From NCBI GenBank assembly GCA_015488975.1, contig WFMT01000310.1:1-17746 (forward strand): a stretch of 17,746 nt of DNA, written 5' to 3'. Origin of the DNA: Campylobacteraceae bacterium (lineage in GTDB: Bacteria > Campylobacterota > Campylobacteria > Campylobacterales > JALSKU01). This document shows, in pieces, positions 14,627 through 17,746 of the stretch. Each line of letters begins with the position of its first letter. The stretch's first letter is position 1. Position numbers and translations under genes: made by a program. The notes below the pieces were generated by a model. It made no database searches. It saw nothing but the letters and a program-made list of their open reading frames with translations, and was not told the DNA's origin.

Positions 14627-15759
14627 ACTCTCGTTTTTGCTATATTTCTCACTTGTTCGCAAATATACATAACTTCTTCGTCGCTAAGACTTGGATAAAT
14701 CGGTAATGATAAAATCTGTTGATAATTAGTAAGAGCAGTAGGAAAATCATTAACTCTTAAACTATATTTATTTTTATAATAACTTAATAAATGAATAGGA
14801 ATATAATTTAATCCGGTATGAATATTTTTAGCTGAGAGTTCTCTGGCGAAGGAGTCCCTGTTTTTATCTATTTTAATAATATATCTTGAGTATATATGAT
14901 CTCTTTTTTTGACAGGTATAGAGACATGTCTGACATTTGCCAACTCTTTATCATAAATTTTTGCAATCTCTTTTCTTCTGTTAATAAAAGATTCATTTTT
15001 ATCTAACTGAGCTATACAAAATGCAGCATCAAGTTGTGATAAATCATATTTTACGCCTATATCAACCACATCATAAACATAATCAAGATTGCCATATTTT
15101 TCCCATGCTTCACTGACTATGGCATGATTTCTTAAAAGCCTTGCTCTTTTATCAAGTTCTTCACTAAATGTTGTCATCATGCCGGCATTTGTAACATTAT
15201 TGACACTGTGTGGACTAAAACTGAAAGTTGTTAATGTAGATTTTGACAGAGAACCGATTTTTTGACCATTATATGTTGCACCCATTGCATTTGAAGCATC
15301 TTCAATGATTAAAACCCCATGCTTATCTGCAACTTCATAAATCTCATCCATAGGTGCTGGTTGTCCTGCTACATGACTTACGAAAACTGCTTTTAACTTT
15401 TTATGTTTTGATTTTGTTAGAACTTCATCAAGTTTTATAGGGTCAATATTGAAGTCATCTTTATCAATATCAACAAATATTGGTTCAGCGTCAAAATGTC
15501 TTATTACTTCTGCAACTGCAGGAAAAGCATTTACCGAACATACCAGTTTGTCACCTCTTTTTAAATCTATACTCATCATAGAAAGATGCATAGCTGCAGT
15601 ACCGCTTGATGTTGTTATTGAATGATTTGTATTAATATATTTGGAAAAATTACTTTCTAATTTGTTTGTTTTATTTTTTTCTGTTTGATTTAAGACATCT
15701 TTTATTTGATACAATTCTTTATCATTAATAGATGGTTTAAAAAATGGAATATCATGCAT
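14623..15759 (-). CDS. DegT/DnrJ/EryC1/StrS (AHBA-synthase) family protein with altered active site
   Basis: By fold this is a sugar aminotransferase-like PLP protein of 378 aa. The scaffold is intact: FFKPSI at the start, SSGTAAMHLSM (51-61, phosphate cup), NAFPAVAEVI (77-86), EPIFVDID (92-99), HVAGQPAPMDEI (129-140), IIEDASNAMGATYNG (151-165, PLP-binding Asp154), LLRNHAIV (208-215) and LSLPIYPSLSDEEV (350-363). The Schiff-base lysine expected just after FSF is missing: residues 179-190 read FSFSPHSVNNVT, placing Asn187 where homologues have Lys (or His in the dehydrases). GxNYR is GVKYD (235-239), and the Glu after DFP is lost. It starts 16 nt after nadE and ends overlapping lpxK (ATGA). 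It may be a pseudo-enzyme or a changed PLP enzyme; its substrate is unknown. Confidence 0.9.
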   Translation of the reverse strand: MHDIPFFKPSINDKELYQIKDVLNQTEKNKTNKLESNFSKYINTNHSITTSSGTAAMHLSMMSIDLKRGDKLVCSVNAFPAVAEVIRHFDAEPIFVDIDKDDFNIDPIKLDEVLTKSKHKKLKAVFVSHVAGQPAPMDEIYEVADKHGVLIIEDASNAMGATYNGQKIGSLSKSTLTTFSFSPHSVNNVTNAGMMTTFSEELDKRARLLRNHAIVSEAWEKYGNLDYVYDVVDIGVKYDLSQLDAAFCIAQLDKNESFINRRKEIAKIYDKELANVRHVSIPVKKRDHIYSRYIIKIDKNRDSFARELSAKNIHTGLNYIPIHLLSYYKNKYSLRVNDFPTALTNYQQILSLPIYPSLSDEEVMYICEQVRNIAKTRV

Positions 15760-15775
15760 ATTTAATCCTTTTGTT

Positions 15776-16579
15776 TTATAGTTTTACATCCCGTGGGTAC
15801 AAGAAATCATGTCCTATACTCCTATTGCTTAGTTTTGCAATAATCGGCTGTTTTCTTTTAAAATGATTTTGGTATATCTTATTTATAACCAAATCACACA
15901 ATTTTGTTTCATATCCTTTCTGTAATAATTCTTTTTTGCTAAGTCTGTTATCGACAAATTCTCGTAATACACTATCTATTTCTAAATATGTATATCCTAA
16001 ATCATCTTCATCTTTTTGACCCTCCCACAGGTCAGCAGAAGGAGGTTTGTTGATGATAGAATTTGGTATCTTAAGATATTGTGCAAATTCAAAAATTTCA
16101 CTTTTATATAAATCACCTATTGGATTTATAGCACTTGATAAGTCCCCAAACAATGTCCCATATCCCAATAAAAGTTCGCTTTTGTTGCTTGTTCCTACAA
16201 CTAAGGCATTTTCTTTGGCAGAGATATCGTAAAGTATCGACATTCTGAGTCTCGCACTTAGATTTCCGATTCTAAGGTTATTCATATCTTCTGTTATATA
16301 TGCTTTCAACATTGGCTCTATTGGAGTAATTTGATATTTTATATCAAATTTCTTAGCTAACTCTTTTGCATGACTTAAGCTATCATCACTAGAAAATTGT
16401 GACGGCATCAATACACACAACAAGTTATTGTCAAATGCTTTTTTTGCCAAGACTGCGACAACAGCAGAATCAATACCCCCACTCAGTCCAACTACAACAT
16501 TTTTTATACCGGTTTTCAATACTTCATCTTGTAAAAATTTTATAAGAAATTTTTCAATCAATTCGTATTTTTTAACCAT
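15776..16579 (-). CDS. nadE: NAD+ synthetase, ammonia-dependent
   Basis: Amidates nicotinic acid adenine dinucleotide to NAD+ using ATP. The 267 aa comprise the synthetase domain only, with no N-terminal glutaminase, so free ammonia is the expected nitrogen source. Motifs are VVGLSGGIDSAVVA (29-42, the ATP-pyrophosphatase P-loop), the adenine-binding GNLSARLRMSILYD region, GTSNKSELLLGYGTLFGD, INPIGDLYKSEIFEFA and KPPSADLWEGQKDEDDLGY. The ATG has AGGAAT upstream. It is the first gene of the minus-strand run and is divergent from the metallo-hydrolase gene, an arrangement I also recall for C. jejuni Cj0809c/Cj0810. Confidence 0.97.
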   Translation of the reverse strand: MVKKYELIEKFLIKFLQDEVLKTGIKNVVVGLSGGIDSAVVAVLAKKAFDNNLLCVLMPSQFSSDDSLSHAKELAKKFDIKYQITPIEPMLKAYITEDMNNLRIGNLSARLRMSILYDISAKENALVVGTSNKSELLLGYGTLFGDLSSAINPIGDLYKSEIFEFAQYLKIPNSIINKPPSADLWEGQKDEDDLGYTYLEIDSVLREFVDNRLSKKELLQKGYETKLCDLVINKIYQNHFKRKQPIIAKLSNRSIGHDFLYPRDVKL

Positions 16580-16704
16580 TTAGATTCCTAAAATTCAACT
16601 TAGCTGTAAAAACTATTTTACTAAAATATCTCTTAATAAATTCTTTTAGATATAATTTAGTCAGTTAAGAATTATATTCCTAAAAAGTAAATGAAAGGTA
16701 ACAA
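16580..16704. promoter_or_regulatory. divergent promoter region for nadE (-) and the metallo-hydrolase (+)
   Basis: A 125-bp AT-rich spacer between divergent genes. On the plus strand TATAAT at 16651-16656 is a good -10 box, giving a leader of roughly 40 nt before the hydrolase ATG. On the minus strand TAAAAT (16615-16620) is a weaker candidate for nadE. No operator-like palindrome was noticed. Confidence 0.55.
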
Positions 16705-17301
16705 ATGATAAAAATCAACTCAATGCCATTTGGTGAATATCAAACAAACTGTTATATAGTAAATAATGGAAAACAAGAACTTATCATCGACCCAGGCGTG
16801 GGGGCTACTTCATGGGTTTTAAAAAATGTAAAAAATCCTAAGGCTATTTTAAATACACACGGGCATTTTGATCATACCTGGAGTGACTGTGAATTAAAGA
16901 AAATCCTTAAAATTCCAATTTACATACACAAAGAAGATGTATTTATGTTAGAAGAAGATGTTTTTGAAATGGGAGAAGAGAGTTGTAGTGCTGATCACAT
17001 CATAGAATCTGAAAATGATCTTCAAATAGGAGACTTTAGTGCAAGATTTATACATTTTCCAGGTCACTCTCCTGGATGTTGTATTATTGAAATTGCTGAT
17101 TACTGGTTTAGTGGCGATTTTATATTTAAAAATTCTATAGGAAGGGTAGATTTTCCATATTCAAGTCCCCAAAGAATGAAAAAAAGTTTGGAAAAGTTTG
17201 GAAAAATTTCTTATAATAAAAAAGTTTACCCAGGACACGGCGAATCTACAACCATAAAAAATGAACAAAAAAATACCTCTTATTGGCTAAAAATGCTATG
17301 A
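16705..17301 (+). CDS. metallo-beta-lactamase-fold hydrolase (glyoxalase II-like)
   Basis: A dinuclear-metal hydrolase of 198 aa, compact like the YcbL/glyoxalase-II-like group and lacking the C-terminal glyoxalase II helical domain. Metal ligands are all present: THGHFDH (51-57: His52, His54, Asp56, His57), PGHSPG (119-124, His121), SGDFIFKNSIGR (136-147, Asp138) and YPGHGEST (175-182, His178). NCYIV near the start and IIDPG (27-31) are typical. The ATG has GAAAGGT upstream. It is monocistronic, ends just before the structured element at 17303, and is convergent with the hotdog gene. The substrate cannot be told; thioesters such as S-lactoylglutathione-like compounds are the family's usual targets. 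Confidence 0.93.
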   Translation: MIKINSMPFGEYQTNCYIVNNGKQELIIDPGVGATSWVLKNVKNPKAILNTHGHFDHTWSDCELKKILKIPIYIHKEDVFMLEEDVFEMGEESCSADHIIESENDLQIGDFSARFIHFPGHSPGCCIIEIADYWFSGDFIFKNSIGRVDFPYSSPQRMKKSLEKFGKISYNKKVYPGHGESTTIKNEQKNTSYWLKML

Positions 17302-17302
17302 T

Positions 17303-17435
17303 TTTTTAACTGACCTTACACACTTTTTTCTCGAAAAGTCCTACTTTTCGTAAGCTTTAGGGGGCGGTAGGGACTTTGAGTTCCTGTCACCGTAACGAGC
17401 TTTACTCATTATGGTGCATAAGGTCAGTTTTTAAC
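17303..17435. repeat. 117-bp structured intergenic element with terminal inverted repeats and flanking 8-bp direct repeats
   Basis: TGACCTTA at 17311-17318 is repeated in reverse as TAAGGTCA at 17419-17426; the inverted match extends to 11 bp counting AAC/GTT. Just outside, TTTTTAAC occurs at 17303-17310 and again at 17428-17435, like a target-site duplication. Inside are a hairpin CGAAAAGT-CCT-ACTTTTCG (17332-17350) and a longer stem from 17366-17375 pairing with 17379-17388 (with G-U pairs). The centre is clearly richer in G+C than its surroundings (a GGGGGCGG run at 17360-17367). It lies between convergent genes and its right end provides the stop codon of the hotdog gene. It could be a MITE-like or REP-like dispersed element, a small RNA, or an elaborate terminator. 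Confidence 0.6.
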
Positions 17436-17746
17436 TTTTTTACTTCTTCTTAATTTAAGTTTCAATACATGCTCAGGCAGTATTACAGCATCAAAAGTTC
17501 CTTCAAAAACTTTTATTTCATTGATGCTGCCAACAACTCCAACTTCTCTTTTTCTTGCATCCTCAAATCTGGCATGTGCTTCAAATATGATTGTATCACC
17601 CACTTTTACCGGTGCTAAAAACTTACTGTTTGCTCCTATAAGAACCACATAAGGCTCATTCACTGCAGCCATTGCAGCAAAATCAGCAGCACCGAAAGTA
17701 AAACCTCCGTGAATAAGACCCATTTCATCTACGGCCATTTCTGATG
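17424..17746 (-). CDS. hotdog-fold thioesterase-like protein (5' end outside window)
   Basis: The visible 107 residues continue in frame to the window edge. The Met at 17738 has in-frame codons (Ser, Glu) before it, so the true start lies upstream of the window. Motifs of the PaaI/FapR-like hotdog group are present: EMGLIHGGFTFGAADFAAMAAVNEP (the central helix with the HGG turn) and SKFLAPVKVGDTIIFEA, the following strand pair. Such proteins bind or hydrolyse acyl-CoA; C. jejuni Cj0977 is a hotdog protein of possibly related type, a comparison I make from memory. The stop codon TGA (17426-17424) is part of the inverted terminus of the adjacent repeat element, so the last residues (KVKN) may have been altered by its arrival. 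Confidence 0.85.
   Translation of the reverse strand, partial: SEMAVDEMGLIHGGFTFGAADFAAMAAVNEPYVVLIGANSKFLAPVKVGDTIIFEAHARFEDARKREVGVVGSINEIKVFEGTFDAVILPEHVLKLKLRRSKKVKN

Noticed and set aside
14627..14662. N-terminal extension of lpxK starting at TTG (323 aa)
   Set aside because: The ATG at 14626 gives an ATGA overlap with the upstream stop and the family-typical N-terminus, so the extension is probably untranslated as LpxK.
17311..17427. Structured intergenic element as a riboswitch or 5' leader
   Set aside because: It lies between the 3' ends of two convergent genes, not upstream of any gene in the window.

Overview
This window is AT-rich DNA (about 30% G+C by eye) from a free-living member of the Campylobacterota, probably of the Sulfurimonas/Arcobacter kind. 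Three things point there: the protein sequences, the lineage's typical gene neighbours (glmU-coaBC-unknown-uppS-prepilin peptidase-truA, trmA-CoA-binding-ilvA, nadE-lpxK-thrC), and a flagellar stator pair of the sodium-type PomA/PomB kind rather than the Campylobacter/Helicobacter proton type. From memory, most of these genes lie in one neighbourhood of the Campylobacter jejuni chromosome (roughly Cj0809-Cj0831), so this is a shuffled version of an ancestral housekeeping block. The genus is inference.

Layout. (1) 1-5957, minus strand, is one long tightly packed run read right to left: glmU, coaBC, an unrecognised 236-aa protein, uppS, a type IV prepilin peptidase, truA, tRNA-Pro(GGG) and a cyclophilin cut by the window edge. 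It covers UDP-GlcNAc synthesis, CoA synthesis, the lipid carrier for peptidoglycan, pilin processing and tRNA modification. (2) 5958-6111 is a divergent promoter region. (3) 6112-11249, plus strand, holds motA, motB, fliP, trmA, a CoA-binding protein and ilvA, closed by a perfect 16-bp stem-loop at 11252-11291. (4) 11302-16579, minus strand, read right to left, holds nadE, a degenerate DegT/AHBA-type aminotransferase homologue, lpxK, argB and thrC. (5) 16580-16704 is a second divergent promoter region, followed by a metallo-beta-lactamase-fold hydrolase on the plus strand. (6) 17302-17435 is an unusual structured intergenic element with terminal inverted repeats. (7) 17424-17746 is a hotdog-fold protein on the minus strand, cut at its 5' end by the window.

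Gene starts are well supported by AAGG/AGGTG-type ribosome binding sites. Several genes start with GTG or TTG (uppS, fliP, trmA, argB). No stretch over 300 bases lacks a gene. I saw no CRISPR array, prophage, transposase or defence gene.

Most of the window is ordinary housekeeping. The points that merit a second look are: a DegT-family protein whose Schiff-base lysine is replaced by Asn along with other active-site changes; the 117-bp inverted-repeat element, which supplies a neighbour's stop codon and is flanked by 8-bp direct repeats; the truA stop codon lying inside the tRNA-Pro gene; a TrmA that carries the four cysteines expected of an Fe-S cluster; a four-cysteine knuckle at the MotB N-terminus; and an extra in-frame segment in CoaBC encoded by short tandem repeats.
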